Shown: positions 14,011 through 22,690 of the stretch, in pieces | How the letters are laid out: each line of letters starts with the position of its first letter | Numbering within the stretch: position 1 is the first letter of the stretch | Source: Firmicutes bacterium UBA4795 | GTDB taxonomy: Bacteria > Bacillota > Desulfotomaculia > Desulfotomaculales > Nap2-2B | Direction: 5' to 3' | DNA: 64,000 bases | NCBI GenBank assembly: GCA_002402825.1 | Contig: DHGP01000015.1 | Span: 1-64,000 of the forward strand | Position numbers and translations under genes: made by a program | Notes under the pieces: generated by a model | Told to the model about the DNA's origin: nothing | What the model saw: the letters and a program-made list of their open reading frames with translations, nothing else | Database searches by the model: none

Positions 14011-16542
14011 TTAAGCTAATTCTCTTTTTGTTTCTTCGGTAGTATAAACTTCAATAATGTCACCTTCCTGAGTATCATTAAACTTCTCCAGGGTAAGACC
14101 GCACTCATAATTTTCTAAAACTTCGCGGACATCGTCTTTAAACCTTTTTAGCGACTCTATTTTTCCCTCATGAATTACTTTACCTTGCCGAATTACCCGG
14201 ACATTGGCATCTCTTACTACCTTACCCTCACTGACGTAACAACCAGCAATAACACCTATTTTAGAGGCTTTAAATACTTTACGCACTTGTAACCGGCCTA
14301 AACCCACCTCAACATATTCAGGTTCTAGAAGACCGCTCATGGCTGCTTTTACATCATTAATAGCTTCATAAATTACCTGATATAAACGAATGTCTACTTT
14401 CTCCCGACAAGCCGTATTTTTAGCGTTAACGTCAGGACGAACGTTAAAACCGATGATAATAGCGCTAGAAGCTGAAGCTAACATTATATCTGTTTCTGTG
14501 ATGGCCCCTACCCCACAGTGAATAATTTTTACTCTTACCTCAGCGGTGGAAAGCTGTTCCAGGGATTGCTTTAGCGCTTCAACAGATCCCTGCGTATCTG
14601 CTTTTATGATTAAATGTAATTCTTTAACCTGACCTTCCTTGATTTGTTTAAATAAATCGTTAAGCGATATTCTTGGTTGAGCGGCCTTAAATTCTTCTTC
14701 GCGTAAACGGATAAGGCGTTTTTCCGTAATCTGGCGCGCTATTTTCTCGTCCGGCACCCCATAAAAAATATCCCCCGCCTGGGGCACCTCAGAGCATCCC
14801 CATACTTCAACGGGCGTAGAAGGACCTGCTTTTTTTACCCGCCTGCCTTTATGATCAACCATAGCCCGGACCCGCCCAAAAGCTGTACCGGCGATAATGC
14901 TGTCTCCTATTTTAAGCGTACCATTTTGAACCAGCACCGTAGCTACTGGTCCTCTTTCTTTGCTTAATTCAGATTCAATTATTATTCCCCGCGCCAAACA
15001 ATCGTAGTTAGCCTTTAATTCGTTCATTTCGGCCACTAAAAGAATCATGTCCAATAGTTCTTCTATTCCTTGTTTTGTTTTTGCGCTAACTAAAACACAA
15101 ATAGTGTCTCCGCCCCATTCCTCAGCCACCAGGCCATGTTCGGTTAACTGTTGTTTTATTCTTTCAGGGTTTGCATTTGGCTTATCCATTTTATTAATGG
15201 CTACAATAATTGGCACCCCTGCTGCTTTAGCGTGGTTAATTGCTTCGACGGTTTGGGGCATTACCCCGTCCTCGGCAGCTACTACCAAAACAGCAATGTC
15301 CGTAATTTTTGCTCCTCTTGCCCGCATGGCTGTAAAAGCTTCGTGACCCGGTGTGTCTATAAAAGTAATTTTTTTATTGTTATGTTCCACCTGGTAAGCT
15401 CCGATATGTTGGGTAATACCACCGGTTTCAGTTGCCGTTACATTAGTTTGACGGATAACGTCCAATAAAGAGGTCTTTCCATGGTCCACATGCCCCATTA
15501 CTGTAACTACACAAGGTCGTGGTTGAAGCGAGGATGGAGAATCGCTTGTCTCACTCATTATAAGCGCCTCAAGATCTAACTCTTTTTTAATTTTTATCTC
15601 AAAGCCAAATTCTGACGCTAAAATAGTGGCTGTTTCTAGATCAATTTTTTGATTAATAGTAGCTATAACACCGAGAAGAAGCAGTTTCTTAATTAATTCA
15701 GCCGGGCTCTTCTTCATCTTTTCTGCCATTTCTTGGACTGTTATTCCTTCACGGCTAATTATAATAGGTTTTTTTTCGCCAATTTCAATTTGTTTTTGCG
15801 GATGTGACCCCTGGTCTTCTTTTCGTGATTCTTTTATACGCCCTTTAACCGGATGACGCTGTTTATAGTCAAGTATTTTTTCCTCTTTTCCGGTTTCAAT
15901 AATATGTTGTTTTTGACGCTCACCTTTACGCTGTTTTCTTGTTTGCTTCCCCTTTTCTGTTATTTTAATTTCTTCAGGTACTTTAGGCACCTTTAACTGT
16001 TCTGCTTTTAATAATGATGTTTCCCTTTCCTTTGTTTCAGGCGCTAGTTCTAGAGGTAAATTCCGGCCAAAAATTACTCCTTTAGACCCAATCTTTTGAG
16101 CTCCCGGAGCAATTCCTTTTGTAGACTTCAAAGCCGGGCGTACCTCCTGAAATGCCGGCCTTACCCCTGTTCTCTCAGGAGACATTTTATTTTCCTGAGC
16201 CGGCTTAGTTAGTGTTCGTTTTTCTGGTAAAGGCTTTTCCTGGAAACGCTTATCCGGGGGTCGTGCAGGCACCCGGTTAACCTGGCCGGCCTTATAATCT
16301 CGAGGTTCGAACTTCGAGGTTCGAACTTCGAATTTCGAACTGGGTGGTGTTGTTTCTACGCTTTGCTTTAAACTTTTTTCTTTAATTAAATTTATTTCCT
16401 TAATCAAAGGCGCGATATCTTGTTCATCTACGGTACTCATATGCGATTTAACGGTGATCCCCATAGATGTTAACTTATGCATAAGTTCTTTGTTTTCTAT
16501 TTTTAGTTCTTTAGCCAGTTCGTAAACTCTCTTTTTTACCAT
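14011..16542 (-). CDS. infB: Translation initiation factor IF-2
   Basis: IF-2 is the GTPase that places fMet-tRNA on the 30S subunit and promotes subunit joining. The protein has 843 residues: IF2-N domain (KRVYELAKELKIENKELMH), a charged linker, a second IF2-N domain near 275-325, then the G domain with GHVDHGKTSLLDVI (G1), GGITQHIGAY (G2), DTPGHEAF (G3), NKMDKP (G4) and SAKT (G5), and the C-terminal C1/C2 domains. The linker contains KFEVRTSKFEP, encoded by TTCGAA-type repeat DNA at 16300-16340. AGGAGG precedes ATG 16542. Confidence 0.97.
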   Translation of the reverse strand: MVKKRVYELAKELKIENKELMHKLTSMGITVKSHMSTVDEQDIAPLIKEINLIKEKSLKQSVETTPPSSKFEVRTSKFEPRDYKAGQVNRVPARPPDKRFQEKPLPEKRTLTKPAQENKMSPERTGVRPAFQEVRPALKSTKGIAPGAQKIGSKGVIFGRNLPLELAPETKERETSLLKAEQLKVPKVPEEIKITEKGKQTRKQRKGERQKQHIIETGKEEKILDYKQRHPVKGRIKESRKEDQGSHPQKQIEIGEKKPIIISREGITVQEMAEKMKKSPAELIKKLLLLGVIATINQKIDLETATILASEFGFEIKIKKELDLEALIMSETSDSPSSLQPRPCVVTVMGHVDHGKTSLLDVIRQTNVTATETGGITQHIGAYQVEHNNKKITFIDTPGHEAFTAMRARGAKITDIAVLVVAAEDGVMPQTVEAINHAKAAGVPIIVAINKMDKPNANPERIKQQLTEHGLVAEEWGGDTICVLVSAKTKQGIEELLDMILLVAEMNELKANYDCLARGIIIESELSKERGPVATVLVQNGTLKIGDSIIAGTAFGRVRAMVDHKGRRVKKAGPSTPVEVWGCSEVPQAGDIFYGVPDEKIARQITEKRLIRLREEEFKAAQPRISLNDLFKQIKEGQVKELHLIIKADTQGSVEALKQSLEQLSTAEVRVKIIHCGVGAITETDIMLASASSAIIIGFNVRPDVNAKNTACREKVDIRLYQVIYEAINDVKAAMSGLLEPEYVEVGLGRLQVRKVFKASKIGVIAGCYVSEGKVVRDANVRVIRQGKVIHEGKIESLKRFKDDVREVLENYECGLTLEKFNDTQEGDIIEVYTTEETKRELA
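16300..16340. repeat. TTCGAA-type repeat inside infB
   Basis: A tract built of TCGAGGTTCGAACT-type units, self-complementary at TTCGAA, lies in frame in the IF-2 linker. The 20 bases at 16321-16340 match 22659-22678 at the end of dxr except for one base. Confidence 0.8.
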
Positions 16543-16565
16543 CCTTATTACCTCCTAAAAATGCA

Positions 16566-16826
16566 TTATTTCTCAACTCCTTGGTTTAATAAGTAAATAA
16601 TATCTTGAGAAACAGGTCTTTTTAATGTCCTTTCTAGCCTTTTTGTTTTTATTGCCTTTTTAATACATTCACTTTCTTTGCAGAGATAAGCACCCCGTCC
16701 TAATTTTTTACCGGTAGGATCCAACTCAATTTTTCCCTCAGGAATCCGTACCAGCCTGATTAATTCTTCTTTAGGTTTTTTTTGCTTGCAGACCATGCAT
16801 ACACGTAACGCTACATGTTTAACCAC
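16566..16826 (-). CDS. rnpM: YlxR-family RNA-binding protein (RnpM)
   Basis: An 86-residue YlxR/DUF448 protein. The CMVCKQKKPKEELIRLVR and GRGAYLCKESECIKKAIK motifs are diagnostic; the latter carries the GRGAY signature. In Bacillus subtilis YlxR was reported to bind and modulate RNase P (hence RnpM) and to act in nucleoid-associated regulation. It starts at GTG 16826 and sits between nusA and infB as in other Firmicutes. The two CxxC-like cysteine pairs may hold a metal (inference). Confidence 0.93.
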   Translation of the reverse strand: MVKHVALRVCMVCKQKKPKEELIRLVRIPEGKIELDPTGKKLGRGAYLCKESECIKKAIKTKRLERTLKRPVSQDIIYLLNQGVEK

Positions 16827-16843
16827 CTGGATAAAACTCCTTT

Positions 16844-17917
16844 TCAGTTGGCATAATAGCTTATATATTCCTCAGGGTAAAGTTCTCTCATTTGGGAATC
16901 ACTTTTGATGTCTATTTTCCAACCGGTTAATTTAGCGGCTAAACGAGCATTTTGCCCTTCTTTGCCAATAGCCAACGAAAGCTGGTAATCAGGGACAATA
17001 ACCCTGGCAATCTTTTCCTCTTCCCAGATTTCGACCGCCATAACCTTTGCTGGACTCAAGGAAGCAGCTATAAATTTAGAAACATCTTCATTCCATTTTA
17101 TAATGTCAATTTTTTCTCCGTTTAACTCATTTACCACCGACTGTACCCTTGCTCCTTTAGGGCCTACACATGAACCTACCGGATCCACATTTTCGTCTCT
17201 CGAATAAACAGCAATTTTTGAACGATAGCCCGGTTCGCGCGCCAAAGCCCTTATTTCAATAGTTCCTTCCTGTAGTTCTGGCACTTCTAGTTCAAAAAGA
17301 CGCTTGAGTAATCCGGGATGGGTTCGCGAAACGAATATTTGCGGCCCCCTAGTTGTTTTTTTTACTTCTAAAATGTAAGTTCTAATTCTGCTTCCCTGTT
17401 TGTAAGTTTCACCAGGCATTTGTTCGGTAAAAGTTAAAATAGCCTCCACTTTTCCTAATTCAATAAAAACATTTTTATGCTCTACTCGTTGGATAACCCC
17501 AGTAACAATCTCACCACTCCGATTAACATAATCATCATAAATAACATTCCGTTCTGCCTCGCAAATGCGTTGCAGCACAACTTGCTTGGCTGCTTGGGCA
17601 GCAATACGTCCAAAGTCACGAGGGGTAACTTCTCTTTCGATTATATCGTCACAATTATACCGGGGGTCAATTTGCCGAGCTTCAGTTAAAGAAATCTCTG
17701 TCTTAGGATCGTTAACCTGTGAGGTAACTTTTTGCTGGGCAAAAACTTTGTAGTTACCTGTATTACGATCAATATATACCCTGGCATTTTGCGTGGTACC
17801 AAAGTTTCGTTTATAGGCAGAAAGTAAAGCTGCCTCAATAGCTTCCAGTAAAACATCTACTGCAATACCCTTTTCCTTTTCCAATTCTTTCAAAGTTGCT
17901 AAAAAATCAATATTCAT
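16844..17917 (-). CDS. nusA: Transcription termination/antitermination factor NusA
   Basis: NusA binds RNA polymerase and nascent RNA and modulates pausing, termination and antitermination. The 357 residues are normal for Firmicutes, which lack the C-terminal acidic repeats. Order: N-terminal RNAP-binding domain (LEKEKGIAVDVLLEAIEAAL), S1 domain with GVIQRVEHKNVFIELGKVEA, then KH1/KH2 with VDPVGSCVGPKGARVQSVV and LAIGKEGQNARLAAKLTGW. ATG 17917 follows GGGAGG. It follows rimP and starts the nusA-infB cluster proper. Confidence 0.97.
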   Translation of the reverse strand: MNIDFLATLKELEKEKGIAVDVLLEAIEAALLSAYKRNFGTTQNARVYIDRNTGNYKVFAQQKVTSQVNDPKTEISLTEARQIDPRYNCDDIIEREVTPRDFGRIAAQAAKQVVLQRICEAERNVIYDDYVNRSGEIVTGVIQRVEHKNVFIELGKVEAILTFTEQMPGETYKQGSRIRTYILEVKKTTRGPQIFVSRTHPGLLKRLFELEVPELQEGTIEIRALAREPGYRSKIAVYSRDENVDPVGSCVGPKGARVQSVVNELNGEKIDIIKWNEDVSKFIAASLSPAKVMAVEIWEEEKIARVIVPDYQLSLAIGKEGQNARLAAKLTGWKIDIKSDSQMRELYPEEYISYYAN

Positions 17918-18065
17918 TTTTGCCTCCCAAAACCAAAAAATAACTGTTTTTGCCTTACTTTTTTTCGGACATTAATAAAAAGAGCTTCAATATTTTTAAG
18001 AGAAAAAAACTACCATTATAATGAAAGTTGAATGTTCCTTTGGCTATTAGTTGCCCGCTTAATAA

Positions 18066-18341
18066 TTATTTTATCCCTGGAGAGGATACTTCCAGGGTAT
18101 AAGCATGAGGAACCGGGTCATGCGTGTCCAATAAAGGGCTTAGTTGCCGGGAAAGCTTTTCGCAGTCAGCCAGGGCAACCTTTTCGTTAAATTTATCTAT
18201 AAATACTCGTAAATACCAGCGATTATTTTCTTTAACGTAAACTATTTTTATTAGTTTTAAATTAAGTTTGTCTACCAATGGTTGAACCAGTTTCTCTACT
18301 ATAGCTACTACCTGTTCGTGATTTTGACCCAAACCTGGCAA
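18066..18341 (-). CDS. rimP: Ribosome maturation factor RimP, lacking the C-terminal domain
   Basis: RimP assists 30S assembly. Only the N-terminal domain is present: EKLVQPLVDKLNLKLIKI, ADCEKLSRQLSPLLDTHDPV and the family motif LEVSSPG, then a stop after two residues. Normal RimP has about 150 residues with a C-terminal SH3-like domain; here about 91 remain. In another frame just beyond the stop, a short stretch reading IIIKRATNSQRNIQ resembles the first part of a missing C-terminal domain before meeting a stop, which hints at a frameshift (weak). TTG 18341 is preferred over ATG 18350 because AAGGAGG touches the ATG and lies nine bases from the TTG. Confidence 0.82.
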   Translation of the reverse strand: MPGLGQNHEQVVAIVEKLVQPLVDKLNLKLIKIVYVKENNRWYLRVFIDKFNEKVALADCEKLSRQLSPLLDTHDPVPHAYTLEVSSPGIK

Positions 18342-18357
18342 AACATACATCCTCCTT

Positions 18358-18385
18358 GTAGGGTCGTATAGCCGTATGTCCCTAC
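18358..18385. repeat. 28-bp palindromic repeat, diverged copy
   Basis: This has the same 28-bp length and the same ends (GTAGGG...CCCTAC) as the other copies but a different core. It directly adjoins the rimP ribosome binding site at 18351-18357. Confidence 0.55.
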
Positions 18386-18413
18386 CGCCGATCGTCAGGA
18401 AAAAATAAGATGA

Positions 18414-18436
18414 AAGAGTGGGAACTCCCCACTCTT
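18414..18436 (-). terminator. Hairpin between proS and rimP, possible terminator
   Basis: A perfect 9-bp stem (AAGAGTGGG / CCCACTCTT) with a 5-base loop is followed on the minus strand by TCATCTTATTTTTT. The U-rich stretch is interrupted, so it may be a weak terminator or a processing site after proS. The rest of the 318-bp gap holds two 28-bp palindromes and no gene. Confidence 0.5.
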
Positions 18437-18490
18437 AAAAAACTTACTCTAAGTTGACCGGTCCTCACTGAAAAACTAAAACTTTATAGT

Positions 18491-18518
18491 GTAGGGGCGT
18501 TAAATTTAACGCCCCTAC
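18491..18518. repeat. 28-bp palindromic repeat, copy in proS-rimP gap
   Basis: A perfect 28-bp palindrome, GTAGGGGCGTTAAA joined to its reverse complement. Flanking bases on the right (TATTT..TCAGGA) also match the copy inside proS, so the two may derive from a local duplication. Confidence 0.9.
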
Positions 18519-18668
18519 TATTTTTCAGGACCTTTTAAAACAATAACATTATACTACATAAATTAAGCTTTAGCAAGTGTTTGTTTTTGCAAACTTTCAT
18601 TTTGCCAAAGAGGGTTGGTCTCTTTCTATTATTCTTCTATAACGTTATTTAAGAAACGACTTACTAGC

Positions 18669-20417
18669 TTAAATCTTTATATAAGGGTGTAGGGGCGTTA
18701 AATTTAACGCCCCTACTATTTCCTCAGGAGAAAAAAGACCTTCTTCTTTAGTTGCGCGGTTGCGTAATTCCACTTTACCGTTTTCTACTGTTTTATTTCC
18801 TACCACTACCCGCCAGGGATAGCCAATTAAATCCGCATCTTTAAATTTTATTCCCGCTCGTTCCGGACGGTCGTCAAGGACAACTTCTATACCAACACGC
18901 TGGAGTAAATTATAAATACTTTCGGCTATATCTACCTGTCGGTTGTCTTTATGGTTTACCGGGATGATAACCACGTGAAAGGGGGCAATTGAGACAGGCC
19001 AAATAATTCCGTTTTCATCATGATTTTGTTCTACAACAGCGGTCATGGTTCGCGTAATCCCAATACCGTAACAACCCATCACTACAGGTTTTTGTTGCCC
19101 ATTTTCATCTAGATAGTTAGCCCCCAATATCCGACTATATTTTTCGCCTAACTTAAAAATCTGCCCTACTTCAATACCTTTTGCTTCTTTAAGTGGGAAC
19201 GAACAATTAGGACAGGGGTCACCTGCTTTTACCAACCTTAAGTCGGCAATTAAGTCAGGCTTAAAATCTCGTCCGGCATTCACATTAACTAAATGAGTAT
19301 CATTTTTATTGGCCCCACATACCGCGTTTTTTAGAACCATTATTTCCGCGTCAGCAATAAGTTGTACTCCAGCTAAATTTACGGGGCCCGTAAAACCTAC
19401 CTTGGCTTTAGTTATTCTTTCTACTGCTTCGGCTCCAGCAAGCTCTACTTGTTGGACGTTTAATACTTTTCGCAGCTTAACCTCATTTAACTCTCTATCT
19501 CCTCTTATTAAGGCAACTACAATTCCCTTTTCTGTTTCGTAAAGGAGGCTTTTAATTAAGCGCTGCGCTGGTATCCTTAAAAAAGCCGTAATCTCTTCCA
19601 CGGTGCGCATATTTGGCGTATAAACTTCTGTTAGAGGTAACAATTTCTCTGAATCACAAGCAAAAGGCGCTTGCCCTTGAATGGAATATTGGACAGGTGA
19701 GGCAGCCTTTTCTACATTAGAAGCATATCCACAAGATTGCCGGGTACAAAAAACTATAGCTGCTTCTCCTGCTTGGGCCAGCACCATAAACTCATGGGTA
19801 TCTTTTCCTCCTATAGCTCCTGCTTCCGCTTCCACTGGAAATACCTGTAACCCACAGCGCTTAAATATGCGTAAATAAGCTTGAAACATTTTCTGGTAAC
19901 TATTTTCTAATCCGGCCTCATCCCGGTCAAAAGAATATAAATCTTTCATAATAAATTCACGTCCTCGCATTAAACCAAACCGGGGTCTTTTTTCATCCCG
20001 GTACTTATTTTGAATTTGATAAAGGTACAAAGGTAATTGCCGGTACGAATTAACCTCATTCCGGATTAAATCCGTAATTATCTCTTCGTGAGTGGGCCCT
20101 AAACAAAAACTTCTATTATGACGGTCCTGCAAACGAAACAATTCCGGGCCATAAACATCCCACCGTCCTGATTCATGCCAGATTTCAGCCGGTTGAATAA
20201 TCGGCATTAATATTTCTTGCCCTCCCGCCCGGTCCATTTCTTCCCGGACAATTTGGATTATTTTTTTTATCACTTGCCAGGCTAAAGGCAAATAAGTATA
20301 TATCCCCGCCGCCACTTTACGAATAAATCCGGCCCTAACCAGTAACTGATGACTTACTATTTCTGCCTCGGTTGGATTCTCCCGTAAAGTTGGCGCAAGT
20401 AATTGGGTTGCTCGCAC
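18669..20417 (-). CDS. proS: Prolyl-tRNA synthetase
   Basis: ProRS charges tRNA-Pro. The 582-residue bacterial-type enzyme shows class II motif 1 around YTYLPLAWQVIKKI, motif 2 in RFGLMRGREFIMKDLYSF, an editing (INS) domain near residues 240-380, motif 3 in GCYGIGITRTM, and the anticodon-binding domain with VVLDDRPERAGIKFKDADL. The last codons (GALNLTPLHPYIKI) are encoded by a 28-bp palindromic repeat, so the C-terminus is repeat-derived. It follows ispG by three bases. Confidence 0.97.
   Translation of the reverse strand: MRATQLLAPTLRENPTEAEIVSHQLLVRAGFIRKVAAGIYTYLPLAWQVIKKIIQIVREEMDRAGGQEILMPIIQPAEIWHESGRWDVYGPELFRLQDRHNRSFCLGPTHEEIITDLIRNEVNSYRQLPLYLYQIQNKYRDEKRPRFGLMRGREFIMKDLYSFDRDEAGLENSYQKMFQAYLRIFKRCGLQVFPVEAEAGAIGGKDTHEFMVLAQAGEAAIVFCTRQSCGYASNVEKAASPVQYSIQGQAPFACDSEKLLPLTEVYTPNMRTVEEITAFLRIPAQRLIKSLLYETEKGIVVALIRGDRELNEVKLRKVLNVQQVELAGAEAVERITKAKVGFTGPVNLAGVQLIADAEIMVLKNAVCGANKNDTHLVNVNAGRDFKPDLIADLRLVKAGDPCPNCSFPLKEAKGIEVGQIFKLGEKYSRILGANYLDENGQQKPVVMGCYGIGITRTMTAVVEQNHDENGIIWPVSIAPFHVVIIPVNHKDNRQVDIAESIYNLLQRVGIEVVLDDRPERAGIKFKDADLIGYPWRVVVGNKTVENGKVELRNRATKEEGLFSPEEIVGALNLTPLHPYIKI
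18689..18716. repeat. 28-bp palindromic repeat inside the 3' end of proS
   Basis: A perfect copy identical to that at 18491-18518. Read in the proS frame it encodes VGALNLTPL, and the stop lies 20 bases downstream. Confidence 0.9.
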
Positions 20418-20420
20418 GTT

Positions 20421-21530
20421 TTAATTCCCCTTTCTTGTTTCCTGAATGTTTCCAGTCATTTTAAATACTTCCCGCACCAATTCTTCAACCAGGTCATTTT
20501 CCGGCACCCGGCGGATTATCTTTCCCCGACGGAAAAGCAAGCCTCCCCCTCGCCCCGCCGCAATTCCCACGTCAGCATAACTTGCTTCACCGGGCCCGTT
20601 AACCGCACAACCCATTACCGCTACTTTTAAAGGAATATCAATACCGGCTAGTCTTTCTTCTATTTCTTCCACCACTTTAATTAAATTAACTTGGGTCCGG
20701 CCGCAGGTGGGACATGAGATTAATTCTAACCCCCTTGAACGCAAACCCAAGGCCTTTAAGATTTCGTAAGCCACCTTGACTTCTTCTACCGGGTCAGCAG
20801 TTAAGGAAACACGTACCGTATCGCCAATTCCTTGAGCCAAAAGCGTCCCAATGCCAACTGCTGATTTAACTATTCCCGCTCTTGCCTTTCCGGTAGCCGT
20901 AACGCCAACATGAAAGGGATAATCTACTTTTTTAGCCAGTAATTGATACGCTTTTAATATTAAAGGAACGTCTGATGCTTTTAAAGAAACTTTAATCTCC
21001 TGAAAACCATTGTCTTCCAGTAGTTTAATTTGGTGTATGGCACTTTTAACCAGTGCTTCTGCCGTTGGAACACCGGAAGGAGGCAGTAAACCTTTTTCTA
21101 AAGAACCAGCATTTACCCCGACTCTAATAGGTACCTTCTTAGCCTTTGCTTCCCGGGCAATTAAGCCGATTTTCTCTCTATCGTTAATATTGCCAGGATT
21201 TAGACGCAAGCCATCCACTCCAACCCTTAAAGCAGCAAGAGCAAGGCGATAATCAAAATGAATATCTGCTACCAGCGGGATAGAAATTTGTTTTTTAATT
21301 TCCGCTAATGCCTCGGCTGCCCTGGCATCAGGTACAGCCACCCGGACAATTTCACAGCCCGCCGCGGTTAATTTTTTAACTTGAGCTACGGTGGCCGCGA
21401 CATTGCAAGTATCAGTCTTAGTCATTGACTGGACTATAATTGGAGCATTTCCACCTACTTGCACTTTACCGACCCATATTGGACGGGTTTTTCGCCTTTT
21501 TAAAACTTCATAACAATTGGAGAATATCAC
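20421..21530 (-). CDS. ispG: (E)-4-hydroxy-3-methylbut-2-enyl-diphosphate synthase
   Basis: IspG is the [4Fe-4S] enzyme that reduces MEcPP to HMBPP in the MEP pathway. It has 369 residues with VQSMTKTDT near the start, LRLNPGNI, LISCPTCGRT and MGCAVNGPGEA, which provide the three cluster cysteines. Reducing electrons usually come from ferredoxin or flavodoxin; a ferredoxin gene lies in the same operon. It overlaps rseP by 23 bases. GTG 21530 adds about nine residues relative to typical family starts and has no clear ribosome binding site, so the exact start is uncertain. Confidence 0.95.
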   Translation of the reverse strand: MIFSNCYEVLKRRKTRPIWVGKVQVGGNAPIIVQSMTKTDTCNVAATVAQVKKLTAAGCEIVRVAVPDARAAEALAEIKKQISIPLVADIHFDYRLALAALRVGVDGLRLNPGNINDREKIGLIAREAKAKKVPIRVGVNAGSLEKGLLPPSGVPTAEALVKSAIHQIKLLEDNGFQEIKVSLKASDVPLILKAYQLLAKKVDYPFHVGVTATGKARAGIVKSAVGIGTLLAQGIGDTVRVSLTADPVEEVKVAYEILKALGLRSRGLELISCPTCGRTQVNLIKVVEEIEERLAGIDIPLKVAVMGCAVNGPGEASYADVGIAAGRGGGLLFRRGKIIRRVPENDLVEELVREVFKMTGNIQETRKGN

Positions 21531-22530
21531 GATAAGTAATCACCACAATTAGCAAAATTAAAATCGCAAAGCCAATAAAATGAACAAAACTTTCTTTGGC
21601 CGGATCTACAGGACGACCACGGATTCCCTCTAAAGTTAAAAATAAAATCCGGCTGCCATCTAAAGCAGGAATCGGAAACAGGTTAAATAAACCCAGGTTA
21701 ATACTTAAAAAAGCAGCTAATTGCAGCACATAAAGAAAACCAAAACTTACGGCTTTATTTATTTCCCAAATTATTCTTACCGGTCCTCCTAAATCTGCCG
21801 CCATTTGACCCGTAATCATTTTCCCAATAAAGACCAGGATTAGCCCGGTAATTTGGACAGTGTACTTTACCCCCATAACTAAAGCCGTAAATATATTTAA
21901 ACGTTTTATTTGCTGCCGGGGATATATCCCAATTTTACCAAGACCATTTTTATCCTTGGTGGTTACCAATTTTACTTCTTTTGGTTGGTTATTTCTTATA
22001 ATCTTAAGGAAAATAGTTTTTTGGGGGTTTTTATTAATTATCTCCGACATTTCATTCCAATCGCGTACCTCTTGGCCGTTAATAGCGATAATTTTATCTC
22101 CTGCCTGAAGTCCGGCTCTTTGGGCCGGCTGTCCCGAAACCAGTTTATCTACGGTAGTAGTTGGAACAGGGATGCCTTGAAAAGAAAAAATAACCCCTAA
22201 AAGAATAGCTGCCAGGACAAAATTCATTATTGAACCCGCAGCAATAACACAAATCCGCTGAAAAACAGACTTTTTATTAAAACTACGTTCATCATCTTCG
22301 GCCACCTGTTCCTCTGGTTCCATTCCGGCCAGGCGAACAAAACCACCCAGGGGGATTAACCTTAAGTTATAAGCAGTCTCATCCCGCAATATTCCTCCCA
22401 GCTTAGGTCCGAAGCCAACGCTGAATTCATTAACTTTGATTCCTGCCAGTTTGGCCACCATAAAATGACCAAATTCATGAAAAACTATTAAAAGGCCGAA
22501 AACAAACACCGCGGCCCAAAAAGTTTGCAA
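21508..22530 (-). CDS. rseP: Site-2 intramembrane zinc protease RseP/RasP
   Basis: RseP-type proteases cut membrane-bound anti-sigma factors and signal peptide remnants. The N-terminal membrane segment carries the zinc motif HEFGH near residue 18; one PDZ domain is centred on GLQAGDKIIAINGQEV; a late membrane segment has LFNLFPIPALDGSRILF (second zinc ligand, LDG). I chose TTG 22530: AAGGGTGG lies five bases upstream and this gives the normal family N-terminus. An in-frame ATG at 22563 would add 11 residues encoded by TTCGAA repeat DNA and lacks a ribosome binding site. It sits between dxr and ispG. Confidence 0.93.
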   Translation of the reverse strand: MQTFWAAVFVFGLLIVFHEFGHFMVAKLAGIKVNEFSVGFGPKLGGILRDETAYNLRLIPLGGFVRLAGMEPEEQVAEDDERSFNKKSVFQRICVIAAGSIMNFVLAAILLGVIFSFQGIPVPTTTVDKLVSGQPAQRAGLQAGDKIIAINGQEVRDWNEMSEIINKNPQKTIFLKIIRNNQPKEVKLVTTKDKNGLGKIGIYPRQQIKRLNIFTALVMGVKYTVQITGLILVFIGKMITGQMAADLGGPVRIIWEINKAVSFGFLYVLQLAAFLSINLGLFNLFPIPALDGSRILFLTLEGIRGRPVDPAKESFVHFIGFAILILLIVVITYRDILQLL

Positions 22531-22543
22531 AATTACCACCCTT

Positions 22544-22559
22544 CTCGAAGTTCGAATTA
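22544..22559. repeat. TTCGAA-type repeat before rseP
   Basis: CTCGAAGTTCGAATTA, a short member of the repeat family seen in infB and at the end of dxr. It lies just upstream of the rseP ribosome binding site. Confidence 0.6.
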
Positions 22560-22658
22560 CCATCTAATAATATTATATCATTATATATCATTTAATTTTA
22601 ACCGTGAATAATCAAGTCTCTATTTCGAGGTTTAAGGTTTAATTATTTTTCCATTTTA

Positions 22659-22690
22659 TCGAACTTCGAATTTCAAACTTCGAACTTCGA
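22659..22690. repeat. TTCGAA-type repeat at the end of dxr
   Basis: A tract of TCGAACTTCGAATTTC and related units covers the dxr stop codon and encodes its last residues (SKFEV). It differs by one base over 20 from the infB copy. Confidence 0.8.

Noticed and set aside
15047..15468. Plus-strand open frames of about 100 residues opposite infB
   Set aside because: They are antisense to the IF-2 G domain; composition follows the complementary codons and no family is evident.
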